From Pseudomonadota bacterium (GTDB taxonomy: Bacteria > Pseudomonadota > Alphaproteobacteria > Rhizobiales > Beijerinckiaceae): DNA of 19,197 nt. Positions within the stretch are counted from its first letter, which is position 1. Each line of letters opens with the position of its first letter. Below, in pieces: positions 8,922 to 15,894 of the stretch. The DNA is taken from positions 1 through 19,197 of the forward strand of contig JAEWKL010000018.1 of NCBI GenBank assembly GCA_023386115.1, in the 5' to 3' direction. The translations under genes were made by a program, and so were the position numbers. Under the pieces are notes generated by a model. That model was not told where the DNA came from. It saw nothing but the letters and a program-made list of their open reading frames with translations, and made no database searches.

Positions 8922-9377
8922 ATGACGAAGCTCACCCTCAACGGCCGGACCTACGAGGTCGACGCCGATCCCGAGATGCCGCTCCTCTGGGCGATCCGCG
9001 ACCACCTCAACCTCACCGGCACGAAGTACGGCTGCGGCATCGCGCAATGCGGCGCCTGCACGGTCCATCTCGACGGGCAGCCAGTGCGCTCGTGCCAGAC
9101 CCGCCTCGGCGATGTCGGCGAGGCCAAGATCACCACCATCGAGGGCATCTCCGGCCCGGTGGCGGAGGCGGTCCGGACGGCCTGGCGTCAGCTGGACGTG
9201 GTGCAGTGCGGCTACTGCCAGTCGGGCCAGATGATGTCGGCGATCGGCCTCCTGTCGGAGAACAAGGCGCCGAGCGACGCCGATATCGACGCCGCTATGG
9301 ACGGCAATGTCTGCCGCTGCGGCACCTACCAGCGCATCCGCGCGGCGATCCACGACGCCGCCCGCTCCCTCGCCTGA
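8922..9377 (+). CDS. iorA: Isoquinoline 1-oxidoreductase-like small subunit, 2x[2Fe-2S]
   Basis: This is the iron-sulfur electron-transfer subunit of a molybdenum hydroxylase, 151 residues as usual for CoxS/IorA proteins. The plant-type [2Fe-2S] site uses Cys38, Cys43, Cys46 and Cys58 (YGCGIAQCGACTVHL). The second, alpha-helical [2Fe-2S] site uses Cys96, Cys99, Cys131 and Cys133 (QCGYCQSG, VCRCGTY). All eight ligands are present. The gene lies 13 nt upstream of the molybdopterin subunit gene, clearly one operon. No FAD subunit gene (CoxM type) is present, which matches the two-subunit IorAB layout, where electrons go to a cytochrome or other external acceptor. The small subunit has no signal peptide and is probably exported with its Tat-bearing partner. 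The substrate could be an N-heterocycle or an aldehyde; the symbol reflects architecture, not proven specificity. Confidence 0.9.
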   Translation: MTKLTLNGRTYEVDADPEMPLLWAIRDHLNLTGTKYGCGIAQCGACTVHLDGQPVRSCQTRLGDVGEAKITTIEGISGPVAEAVRTAWRQLDVVQCGYCQSGQMMSAIGLLSENKAPSDADIDAAMDGNVCRCGTYQRIRAAIHDAARSLA

Positions 9378-9390
9378 CCGGGACGCCGCC

Positions 9391-11595
9391 ATGCTGAACC
9401 GCAGCCTCAAGACCCGGAACGACGCCGTTCCCTCCCGCCGCACCTTCCTGCGCGGCACCGCCGCCGCGGGCGGCGCCCTGGTGATCGGGCTCCACCTCGA
9501 TCCGAAGGGCGCACGCGCCAATAGCGGCCCCGACCTGTCGAAGGCCCCGGCGAAGCCCAACGCCTTCGTGCGCATCGCCGCCGACGACACCGTGACGGTG
9601 GTGATCAAGCACCTCGACATGGGCCAGGGCAACACGACGGGGCTCGCCACCATCGTGGCGGAAGAGCTCGACGCCGACTGGGCGCAGATGCGCGCGGTCT
9701 TCGCGCCGGCCGATGCCAGCCTCTACAACAACCTCGCCTTCGGGCCGATCCAGGGCACCGGCGGCTCGACCGCGGTGGCGAATTCGTGGATCCAGCTGCG
9801 CAAGGCGGGCGCCGCCGCCCGCGCGATGCTGGTCGCGGCCGCGGCCGACGAGTGGAAGGTCCCGGCCGGCGAGATCCGGATCGAGAAGGGCGTGCTGCGC
9901 CACGCCAGCGGCAGGCAAGCGCGCTTCGGCGCCTTCGCGGCCAAGGCCGCGGTGCAGGCCATCCCCGAGAACCCGACGCTGAAGGATCCCTCGGCCTTCC
10001 GGCTGATCGGCACCAAGCTGCCGCGGCTCGATTCGAACGCGAAGACCGACGGCAGCGCGCAATACGCCCTCGACGTGCGCCGGCCGGGCCAGCTCACGGC
10101 GCTGGTCGCCCGCGCGCCCCGCTTCGGCGCGACGCTGAAATCGGTGGACGACGCGGCCGCCAAGGCGGTGCCGGGCGTGGTCCAGGTGGTGCGGATCCCG
10201 AGCGGCGTCGCGGTGGTGGCGCGCGACACCTGGTCGGCGATGAAGGGCCGCGAGGCCCTGAAGCTGACCTGGGACGATGCCGGCGCCGAGCGCCAGTCGA
10301 CCGAGTCGCAAGCCGCCGCCTACAAGGCGATGGCCGACAAGCCTGGCCTCGTCGCCTCGAAGCGGGGTGATGCGGCGGGCGCCATCAAGGGCGCGGCCAA
10401 GGTGCTGGAGGCGGAGTTCAGCTTCCCCTACCTGGCGCATGCCCCGATGGAGCCGCTCAACGCCACGATCGAGCGCGCGGCCGACGGTAGCTACGAGATC
10501 TATGCCGGCTCGCAGTTCCAGACCATCGAGCAGGCGGTGGCGGCCGGCATCCTCGGTACCACCGCCGACAAGATCCGCATCACCACGCTCTGGGCCGGCG
10601 GCTCGTTCGGCCGGCGCGCCACGGCCTCGGCCGACTACATCGCGGAGGCCGCCGCGATCCTGAAGGCCACCGGCGAGAAGGCCCCGATCCATCTGGTCTG
10701 GACCCGCGAGGACGACATCACCGGCGGCTATTACCGCCCGGCCGCCTATCACCGCATCCGCGCCGGCCTCGACGCCAAGGGGGCGATCACGGGGTGGGAG
10801 CACCGCATCGTCGGCAAGTCGATCATCATCGGCACGCCGCTCGAGGCGATGATGGTGAAGGACGGGGTCGACGCCACCACCGTCGAGGGCGCGTCCGACA
10901 CGCCCTACGCCCTGCCGGCCTACCGGTTCGAGGTCCACAATGCCCGCGAGGGAGTGCCGGTCCTGTGGTGGCGCTCGGTCGGGCACTCGCACACCGCGCA
11001 GGCGATGGAGGTGTTCGTCGACGAGCTGGCCCATGCGGCCGGCCAGGACCCGGTGGCCTACCGGCTCGGCCTTCTCAAACAGGCGCCGCGACTCTCCGCC
11101 GCACTGACGCTCGCCGCCGAGAAGGCGGGCTGGAGCGCCCGCGATTCGAAGCCCGGCCGCGGCTACGGCGTCGCCGCGCACGAATCCTTCGGCTCCTACG
11201 TGGCGATGGTGGCTGATGTGACGGCGGAGGCCGGCAAGGTCAGGGTCAACCGCATCGTCGCGGCCGTCGATGTCGGCGTCGCGGTGAACCCGGACATCAT
11301 CCGGGCCCAGGTCGAGGGCGCGGTCGGTTTCGCGCTCTCGGCGGTCCTGCGCAACCGGATCACCTTCAAGGACGGCGAGGTGCAGGAGAAGAACTTCGAC
11401 GCCTACGAGCCGACCCGCATGAGCGAGATGCCGAAGGTCGAGGTCCACATCGTGCCCTCGGCCGCTGCCCCCACCGGCATCGGCGAGCCCGGCGTGCCGG
11501 TGCTAGGCCCGGCGATCTCGAACGCGGTCTTCGCCGCCACCGGCCAGCGCCTGCGCTCGCTCCCCCTCGACCTCGCGGCGCTCCGCGGCGTGTGA
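9391..11595 (+). CDS. iorB: Isoquinoline 1-oxidoreductase-like large subunit, molybdopterin-binding, Tat-exported
   Basis: The 734-residue protein is the catalytic molybdopterin-cytosine-dinucleotide subunit of the xanthine oxidase family. The N-terminus carries a twin-arginine signal (SRRTFLRG at about 15-22, a hydrophobic stretch, then ARA at about 41-43), so the holoenzyme should be folded in the cytosol and exported to the periplasm. Central cofactor-binding motifs include TGLATIVAEELD, GTGGST, and GGSFGRRA at about 404-411, the signature of the IorB branch. The C-terminal GIGEPGVP has the family's catalytic glutamate (Glu699). Like IorB, this form is longer and differently ordered than CoxL/XdhB. 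Transcription from the small subunit gene should continue through it and stop at the terminator at 11669-11696. Aldehyde dehydrogenase activity is an alternative. Confidence 0.92.
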   Translation: MLNRSLKTRNDAVPSRRTFLRGTAAAGGALVIGLHLDPKGARANSGPDLSKAPAKPNAFVRIAADDTVTVVIKHLDMGQGNTTGLATIVAEELDADWAQMRAVFAPADASLYNNLAFGPIQGTGGSTAVANSWIQLRKAGAAARAMLVAAAADEWKVPAGEIRIEKGVLRHASGRQARFGAFAAKAAVQAIPENPTLKDPSAFRLIGTKLPRLDSNAKTDGSAQYALDVRRPGQLTALVARAPRFGATLKSVDDAAAKAVPGVVQVVRIPSGVAVVARDTWSAMKGREALKLTWDDAGAERQSTESQAAAYKAMADKPGLVASKRGDAAGAIKGAAKVLEAEFSFPYLAHAPMEPLNATIERAADGSYEIYAGSQFQTIEQAVAAGILGTTADKIRITTLWAGGSFGRRATASADYIAEAAAILKATGEKAPIHLVWTREDDITGGYYRPAAYHRIRAGLDAKGAITGWEHRIVGKSIIIGTPLEAMMVKDGVDATTVEGASDTPYALPAYRFEVHNAREGVPVLWWRSVGHSHTAQAMEVFVDELAHAAGQDPVAYRLGLLKQAPRLSAALTLAAEKAGWSARDSKPGRGYGVAAHESFGSYVAMVADVTAEAGKVRVNRIVAAVDVGVAVNPDIIRAQVEGAVGFALSAVLRNRITFKDGEVQEKNFDAYEPTRMSEMPKVEVHIVPSAAAPTGIGEPGVPVLGPAISNAVFAATGQRLRSLPLDLAALRGV

Positions 11596-11626
11596 TCGCG
11601 CACCACACCCTTAACCCCTGTCCTAT

Positions 11627-12334
11627 ATGAAAGGGATGACTTCCAGTTTTGGACCCGAGACGACTTCAGGGTGCGGCGCGAGCCGCACCCTTTTTTCATC
11701 CTCGCCGGACTTCGCCGCGATCGCCGAGCGGGTGCGTGCCTGCCGGCTCTGCCGCGAGGCGCCGCGCTACGGCTCAGCCTTACCGGTCGAGCCGCGGCCG
11801 GTCGTCCAGGGCACGTCCCGCGCCCGGATCTGCATCGCCAGCCAGGCACCGGGCAACCGGGCCTTCCAGAGCGGGGTGCCGTTCCAGGACCCCTCCGGCA
11901 AGCGCCTGCGCGCGTGGCTCGGCCTCGACGAGCCGGCCTTCTACGACCCCGACCTGATCGCGATCGTGCCGATGGGGGCCTGTTTCCCGGGTCACGACGC
12001 CAAGGGCGGCGACCTGCCGCCGCGGCGCGAATGCGCCGAGACCTGGCGGGCGCCCCTGCTCGCCGGCCTTCCGAACCTCGAGCTGATCCTCTTGATCGGG
12101 CAATACGCGCAGGGATGGCATCTCGGCCGCCGGCCCGGCGGCCTCACCGGCACGGTGGCGCGCTGGCGCGAGATTTTTTTGGAGCCCCAGCGCCCCCGCC
12201 TGCTGCCGCTGCCCCACCCGTCCTGGCGCAACACGCCGTGGCTGAAGAAGCATCCATGGTTCGAGGCGGAACTCCTGCCGGTGCTGCGGGCGGAGGTGGG
12301 ACGGTTGGCCAGGGAGAAGGAGCCGCCAGCGTGA
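11627..12334 (+). CDS. Uracil-DNA glycosylase family protein, Fe-S type
   Basis: The protein probably removes uracil from DNA in base-excision repair, or belongs to the same fold. It is 235 residues from the first ATG. The N-terminal CRLC and two later cysteines (Cys39, Cys42, Cys119 and Cys136 counted from that ATG) match the 4Fe-4S ligand layout of family 4/5 enzymes. SQAPGNRAF (about 72-80) stands where the family has its GQAPG motif, and LPHPSWRN near the C-terminus matches the HPSxRN DNA-binding motif. The start is uncertain: ATG 11627 and ATG 11636 have no Shine-Dalgarno site, and both place a perfect terminator within the first 25 codons. The next in-frame start, GTG 11732, would remove the helix before CRLC. 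Domain boundaries favour an upstream start, so leaderless or attenuated expression is possible. Confidence 0.75.
   Translation: MKGMTSSFGPETTSGCGASRTLFSSSPDFAAIAERVRACRLCREAPRYGSALPVEPRPVVQGTSRARICIASQAPGNRAFQSGVPFQDPSGKRLRAWLGLDEPAFYDPDLIAIVPMGACFPGHDAKGGDLPPRRECAETWRAPLLAGLPNLELILLIGQYAQGWHLGRRPGGLTGTVARWREIFLEPQRPRLLPLPHPSWRNTPWLKKHPWFEAELLPVLRAEVGRLAREKEPPA
11669..11696 (+). terminator. Intrinsic terminator downstream of the iorAB-like operon
   Basis: GGGTGCGGC (11669-11677) and GCCGCACCC (11682-11690) form a perfect 9-bp GC-rich stem with a GCGA tetraloop, followed directly by six T residues (11691-11696). This is a textbook Rho-independent terminator on the plus strand, 73 nt after the large subunit stop. 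It is unusual because it falls inside the open frame that leads into the uracil-DNA glycosylase. It could equally end a small RNA or an attenuated leader of that gene. Confidence 0.9.
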
Positions 12335-12392
12335 CCCTTGGCGCTGTCAATCCCAATTCGCAAATCGAACAATCGGAGGCCGTTCTACAGTC

Positions 12393-12421
12393 GTGACAAT
12401 GTTTATGAAGAATAATATGAT
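12393..12421 (+). promoter_or_regulatory. Sigma70-like promoter in AT-rich spacer
   Basis: GTGACA (12393-12398) and TATGAT (12416-12421) are each one base from the sigma70 consensus and are spaced by 17 bp. The site points into the antisense strand of the broken GntR gene, where no convincing plus-strand gene follows. It may be a chance match in AT-rich DNA or a relic of the imported segment. Confidence 0.25.
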
Positions 12422-13121
12422 TTTTCTGCGTCGAAAACGATTGCGACATAACTTATTGCATTATTGATAACTTGGTCTATCTTGTGTCAGACAGCATTCA
12501 TGTCGCGACGCGCCAATGCGTTGCACAATCTGGCCCTCCAATATCCTCGCGAGATCGTCGATTTTTCGATATGTTCCGGGAAGGCCGTCGGCACGTCCGG
12601 GCTGCTCTTAAGCCGGAGATTGCCGATGATCGTCAGCAACAAGGGCATGTCGGAAATCTTGTACAGCCCGAATTGGAGCTCATAGATCGCGTTAAGATCT
12701 CGCCCAACGTCACCGTGGCTGCGCGCATCCTCAAGCTGATCTGCAATCCTTCTTGAATCGGCGAGGTCGGGCTCGCGTATTTTCGCGCATGCCGTCTTCG
12801 TGGCGAAGCATTCGCTGACGATGCGCACATTCCTCAGATCCCTGATTTCCGTCCCCGACAGCGTCGGAATCACGACCGAGCATTTGGCCTCTCCCCGCAG
12901 GACGTTCTCCGCCACCAGCCTGTTGAGAGCGTCCCGAATGGGGGTGGGGCTCGTGCCGGTCCTGGCGGCCAGTGAGCGTATCGTGATTGTCTGCCCGGGC
13001 ATGAAATCGGCCCTGTCGCCGCCTGCGGATATTCCGCCGGAGCCAACTTGTCGAAGTTTGCATCGCGGCAGAATTCTTCCATTCTCGTCTGCGCGATGAC
13101 GATGGTGATTTCTGCTTCCAT
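12403..13121 (-). pseudogene. Broken GntR-family transcriptional regulator (FCD type)
   Basis: The open part (12487 to about 13005) reads MPGQTITIRSLAARTG, then TPIRDALNRLVAENVL, a typical winged-helix DNA-binding region, followed by an FCD-like helical domain (RNVRIVSECFATKTA, LYKISDMPLLLTIIGNL). Two faults suggest decay. First, the frame ends at TGA 12487-12489, yet beyond it the same frame continues for 27 codons as HKIDQVINNAISYV, just what the last FCD helix should look like; a CGA-to-TGA change would explain it. Second, the residues before MPGQ do not fit the family, while LRRNIRRRRQGRF in another frame does, suggesting a frameshift near 13000. A candidate start is ATG 13121 with GGAG upstream. 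GC is lower than in the flanking genes. FCD regulators often control catabolic operons or transporters, and the divergent permease remnant may have been its target. Confidence 0.65.
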
Positions 13122-13124
13122 CTT

Positions 13125-13415
13125 GATAATCTGCTCCTTTTTGGCGGGGAGGTCCAAACAAGCGCAGACGAGGAATCCTGGATCGTCGTTATCATCCCCG
13201 GCGCAATGAACACAGCGCTCGCCTATGGGGCTTATTTCTGGCTCATAAAACTTTGAGGAGCAACTTTCGCCTCCTTCAGTAATCAAATCGTTCCCGCCAT
13301 CGGCCTCGCCATGGGGTATCTGATCCTCGAAGGAAGGTTGACGTTCGCTGCGTTGGCGGCATTTTCGACGATTATCGTCGCGGTATTCTTTTTCGGCTGT
13401 AGTTCGAGAAGACGG
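13125..13415 (+). pseudogene. EamA/DMT-family permease, C-terminal fragment with in-frame stop
   Basis: One plus-strand frame reads SWIVVIIPGAMNTALAYGAY then FWLIKL, a TGA at 13254-13256, and continues in the same frame as GATFASFSNQIVPAIGLAMG then YLILEGRLTFAALAAF and STIIVAVFFFG. This matches the last three or so membrane helices of EamA drug/metabolite exporters (compare the usual GTALAY and GERLT motifs). The N-terminal half is missing: upstream sequence in this frame soon becomes antisense to the GntR remnant, so a deletion junction lies near 13125. An ATG at 13206 or 13311 could in principle start a peptide, but no ribosome-binding site supports it. The piece is a relic of an exporter. 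Confidence 0.65.
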
Positions 13416-13499
13416 CAGGGGACGAGCCCGGCATCTCGAAAGTCGAGCATCGCCGGCCCGACGCCGCACGGCAGAGCCTGGGACGACAGAGAGTATGGC

Positions 13500-13527
13500 G
13501 AGCCGGGCTTGATTCCGGCCCGGACTC
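13500..13527 (+). other. Possible hairpin in the pyrF leader
   Basis: GAGCCGGGC (13500-13508) can pair with GCCCGG-A-CTC (13518-13527), nine pairs with one bulged A. It lies 38 nt before the preferred pyrF start. There is no T-run, so termination is unlikely. A role in translation or mRNA stability is only a guess. Confidence 0.2.
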
Positions 13528-13564
13528 CGTGATGGGTGCGCCCGACGACATCCATGGAGGTCCC

Positions 13565-14275
13565 GTGCCCGAGCCCATCAGCCCCCGTGACCGCCTGATC
13601 GTCGCCCTCGACATGGCGAGCACCGACGAGGCCGAGCGCCTGATCGCCCGGATCGGCGACGCCGCGAGCTTCTACAAGATCGGCTACCGCCTCGGCTATG
13701 CCGGCGGCCTGAACCTCGCCGAGCGCCTGGTGCGGGGCGGCCACAAGGTCTTCCTCGACCTCAAGCTCCACGACATCGGCAACACCGTCGAGGAGGGAGT
13801 GCAGTCGCTCGCCGGGATCGGTGCCACGTTCCTGACCGTGCACGCCTATCCGCAGACCATGCGGGCGGCGGCGAGCGGGCGCGACAAGGCGCGGAGCGGC
13901 CTGAAGATCCTCGGGGTCACCGTGCTGACCTCCTACGACGACGCGGATGCGCGCGAGGCTGGCTACGCGCTGACGGTTGCCGACCTCGTCGCGGTGCGGG
14001 CCGCCGCCGCCAAGGCGATCGGCATCGACGGCATCGTCTGCTCGGCGGCGGAGGCCGCGCAGGTGCGGGCGGTGATCGGGCCCGACCGACTGATCGTCAC
14101 GCCTGGCATCCGGCCGGCCGGCGCCGCGGTCGGCGACCAGAAGCGGGTCGTGACCCCCGCCGAAGCGATCCGCGCCGGCGTCGACCACGTGGTCGTCGGC
14201 CGGCCCATCACCGGGGCCTCGGACCCGCGCGACGTGGCGCGTCGCATCGTCGACGAGATGGCGGTGGCGCTCTAG
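13565..14275 (+). CDS. pyrF: Orotidine 5'-phosphate decarboxylase
   Basis: This enzyme converts OMP to UMP, the last step of de novo pyrimidine synthesis. With the start at GTG 13565 the protein has 236 residues, the normal length. LIVALDMA near residues 11-18 holds the substrate-binding Asp16. The catalytic charged tetrad lies in FLDLKLHDIGNT, with Asp65, Lys67 and Asp70, plus an earlier Lys38 (FYKIG). VTPGIRP and VVVGRPI are the phosphate-binding loops. I preferred GTG 13565 over the upstream in-frame GTG 13529 and ATG 13532 because GGAGG (13556-13560) lies just before it and nothing similar precedes the others. The spacer of 4 nt is short. Two small genes follow closely, so it likely heads an operon. 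It borders a decayed segment on its upstream side. Confidence 0.95.
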   Translation: MPEPISPRDRLIVALDMASTDEAERLIARIGDAASFYKIGYRLGYAGGLNLAERLVRGGHKVFLDLKLHDIGNTVEEGVQSLAGIGATFLTVHAYPQTMRAAASGRDKARSGLKILGVTVLTSYDDADAREAGYALTVADLVAVRAAAAKAIGIDGIVCSAAEAAQVRAVIGPDRLIVTPGIRPAGAAVGDQKRVVTPAEAIRAGVDHVVVGRPITGASDPRDVARRIVDEMAVAL

Positions 14276-14304
14276 AACGGGCGCGACACCAAGGGAGAAC
14301 CGTG

Positions 14305-14616
14305 ATGGCGAAGGGATATTGGGTCGGCCGCGTCGACGTCTCGAATCCGGAGGCCTACAAGAACTACGTCGCGGCCAACGGCGTCGCCTTTGCCAAGTTC
14401 GGCGGGCGCTTCCTGGTGCGCGGCGGCTCCTTCGAGGCGGTGCTCGGGTCGAGCCGCGCCCGCAACGTGGTGATCGAGTTCCCGAGCTACGGGCAGGCGC
14501 TCGCCTGCTGGAACTCGCCCGAGTATCAGGCCGCCCGCGCCAGGCAGGAAGGCGGCGCCGAGATCGACCTCATCGTGATCGAGGGTTACGACGGGCCGCA
14601 GCCGGGCGAGGGCTGA
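14305..14616 (+). CDS. DUF1330 domain protein
   Basis: The 103-residue protein is a dimeric alpha-beta (ferredoxin-like) barrel protein of the DUF1330 family, whose function is unknown. Characteristic stretches are GYWVGRVDVSNPEAYKNYV at the N-terminus, GGRFLVRGG in the middle, and VIEFPSYGQALACWNSPEYQ, where the family's WxxSxxY-like segment lies. The start is ATG 14305, with GGGAG about 7 nt upstream; a GTG at 14302 is in frame but too close. It lies 29 nt after pyrF and 2 nt before the next small gene, so the three are probably co-transcribed. Conserved placement next to a pyrimidine gene does not by itself indicate a role in that pathway. Confidence 0.9.
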   Translation: MAKGYWVGRVDVSNPEAYKNYVAANGVAFAKFGGRFLVRGGSFEAVLGSSRARNVVIEFPSYGQALACWNSPEYQAARARQEGGAEIDLIVIEGYDGPQPGEG

Positions 14617-14618
14617 TC

Positions 14619-14822
14619 GTGGCGGCGGCCGGATCCTCGGGATGGGGGTGGCGCAGGATCCTGCGCCTCACCCTCACGGTCGTGCCGCCGCTCATCGGGG
14701 TGGTGCTGATCGGGCAGGCGGTGGTCGCGTCGATCGGCGGCGATATCCGTCGCTGGCAATTCACCCTCGGGGCTGTGTGCCTGTGCCTGACCGTCTCCGG
14801 GCGGCTGGTCCCGGAGGAGTGA
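14619..14822 (+). CDS. Small two-helix membrane protein, unknown function
   Basis: This 67-residue product starts at GTG 14619, with GAGGG ending 6 nt upstream and only 2 nt after the DUF1330 stop, which suggests translational coupling. The sequence has a basic N-terminus (WGWRRILR), a hydrophobic helix (VVPPLIGVVLIGQAVVASI), a short loop GGDIRRW, and a second hydrophobic helix (FTLGAVCLCLTVSG) ending LVPEE. The positive-inside rule places both ends in the cytoplasm or near it. I do not recognise the family. An IS630 fragment begins within about 10 nt of its stop, so the original downstream context is lost. Confidence 0.6.
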   Translation: MAAAGSSGWGWRRILRLTLTVVPPLIGVVLIGQAVVASIGGDIRRWQFTLGAVCLCLTVSGRLVPEE

Positions 14823-14830
14823 CGCCGCTT

Positions 14831-15192
14831 TCGCGTCACCGCCACGGCGAGTTCCGGCGCGGGCTCAACACCATCAAGGCGGCGGGGTCAGCCGGCAAGC
14901 GGGTCCTCGTGATCCTGGACGACGACGCCACCCACCAGCACCCGACGATGCGCGCCGGGCTGGCCCGGCATCCGCGCCGGTTCTTCCACGTCACCTCGAC
15001 CTCGTGAATGAAGGCGGTTGGAGGCTTCGTCTCCGCCCTGCCTCGGCGCAGGTTGAAGCGGGGCAGCTTCGGCGGGATCATCGACCTTCCGGCCGCGATC
15101 AACCGCACCATCGCCGAGCACAACGACGGGCCAAAGCCTTCGTCAGGACGAAGGCGGATCGCGATGGCACGGTTGTTCTGGCTCTCGGATGA
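14831..15192 (+). pseudogene. IS630-family transposase, C-terminal fragment
   Basis: The frame reads RHRHGEFRRGLNTIKAAG then VLVILDDDATHQHP (with the DDE-type second Asp region), then RHPRRFFHVTSTS, a TGA at 15005-15007, and continues as MKAVGGFVSALPRRRLKRG and INRTIAEHNDGPKP. Intact relatives have Trp where the TGA stands (TSASW). After GPKP the frame must shift (an apparent 1-nt loss near 15134) to read AFVRTKADRD before the stop at 15190-15192. The N-terminal half and left end are absent. The fragment starts immediately after the small membrane protein gene and runs into the IS5-type fragment, so both ends are recombination joints. Confidence 0.8.
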
Positions 15193-15695
15193 GGGGCGGG
15201 CCATCCATCAAGGGGGCCTGGAGCCAGGCGATCGGCCGTTCGCGCGGCGGCTTCACGAGTCAAATTCACTGCTTGGCGGATGGTCGTGGCCGACCGGTTG
15301 CGTTCGCTCTGACGCCCGGCAACGTGGCTGACATCACCATGGCGCTGCATCTGCTGCGGGCCGTGGCGCCGCCCAAACGCCTGATTGCCGACAGGGCCTA
15401 CGACGCGCAGAGCCTGCGGGATTGGCTTAAGAGCCACCGGGTGATCGCCACCATACCGTCTCCAGCTACCCGGACCGTGCCCTATATGTGCAGCCGGATC
15501 GCCTACCGGCGGCGCAATCGGATCGAGCGGTTGTTCGGCCATCTCAAGAACTGGCGGCGCGTCGCGACCTGCGACGACCGCTTGGCCTGTAACTACCTCG
15601 CTGCCGTCGCACTCGTTGCCTGTGTCATCGCATGGACCCGAATGAGTCCCCTACCTAGAACGGCGGGATCGCGGTGCGGCACTCAGCGCCGCTGA
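15189..15695 (+). pseudogene. IS5-family (IS427-like) transposase, C-terminal half
   Basis: The frame gives QAIGRSRGGFTSQIHCLADG, then GRPVAFALTPGNVAD, LIADRAYDAQSL (second catalytic Asp) and RIERLFGHLKNWRRVAT with the catalytic Glu of the DDE triad. Homology ends about VACVIAW (near 15640), and the frame then runs on for about 17 codons. The N-terminal half with the first catalytic Asp is missing. A GGLEP just upstream in another frame suggests a frameshift at the joint. It is therefore inactive. No clear terminal inverted repeat is visible at either side. The open part is long enough to be called a gene by automatic methods. Confidence 0.8.
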
Positions 15696-15708
15696 GCCTC
15701 GAGGCTCA
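15693..15708. repeat. Perfect 16-bp palindrome
   Basis: TGAGCCTCGAGGCTCA is fully self-complementary and overlaps the end of the IS5-type open frame. The 199 bases between that frame and the sulfotransferase gene contain nothing else I can define. The palindrome might be a joint or target site, or chance. Confidence 0.5.
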
Positions 15709-15894
15709 TCGCGGGCAACTACGGCACCAACTGTGCGTTCAGATCCACCGCGTCGACATCATCCAGGCTCTTGGCTCCCTTCTGCTGCTTCTCAGCCACG
15801 GGACGAAGCAATACACCGCCTCAAAGTGCCCATGTCGCGCTAAGGCTTGCATCCGTAGCAAGCGCGATCGAGAGCATAAAATTGCTAACGGTTT

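Noticed and set aside
12464..12756. Two small plus-strand open frames behind a sigma70-like promoter
   Set aside because: They are antisense to the GntR remnant, whose protein similarity is much stronger.
13254..13256. Selenocysteine or other recoding of the in-frame TGA in the permease fragment
   Set aside because: No stem-loop is obvious, the gene's N-terminal half is missing, and similar stops occur in nearby dead transposases. Decay is simpler.
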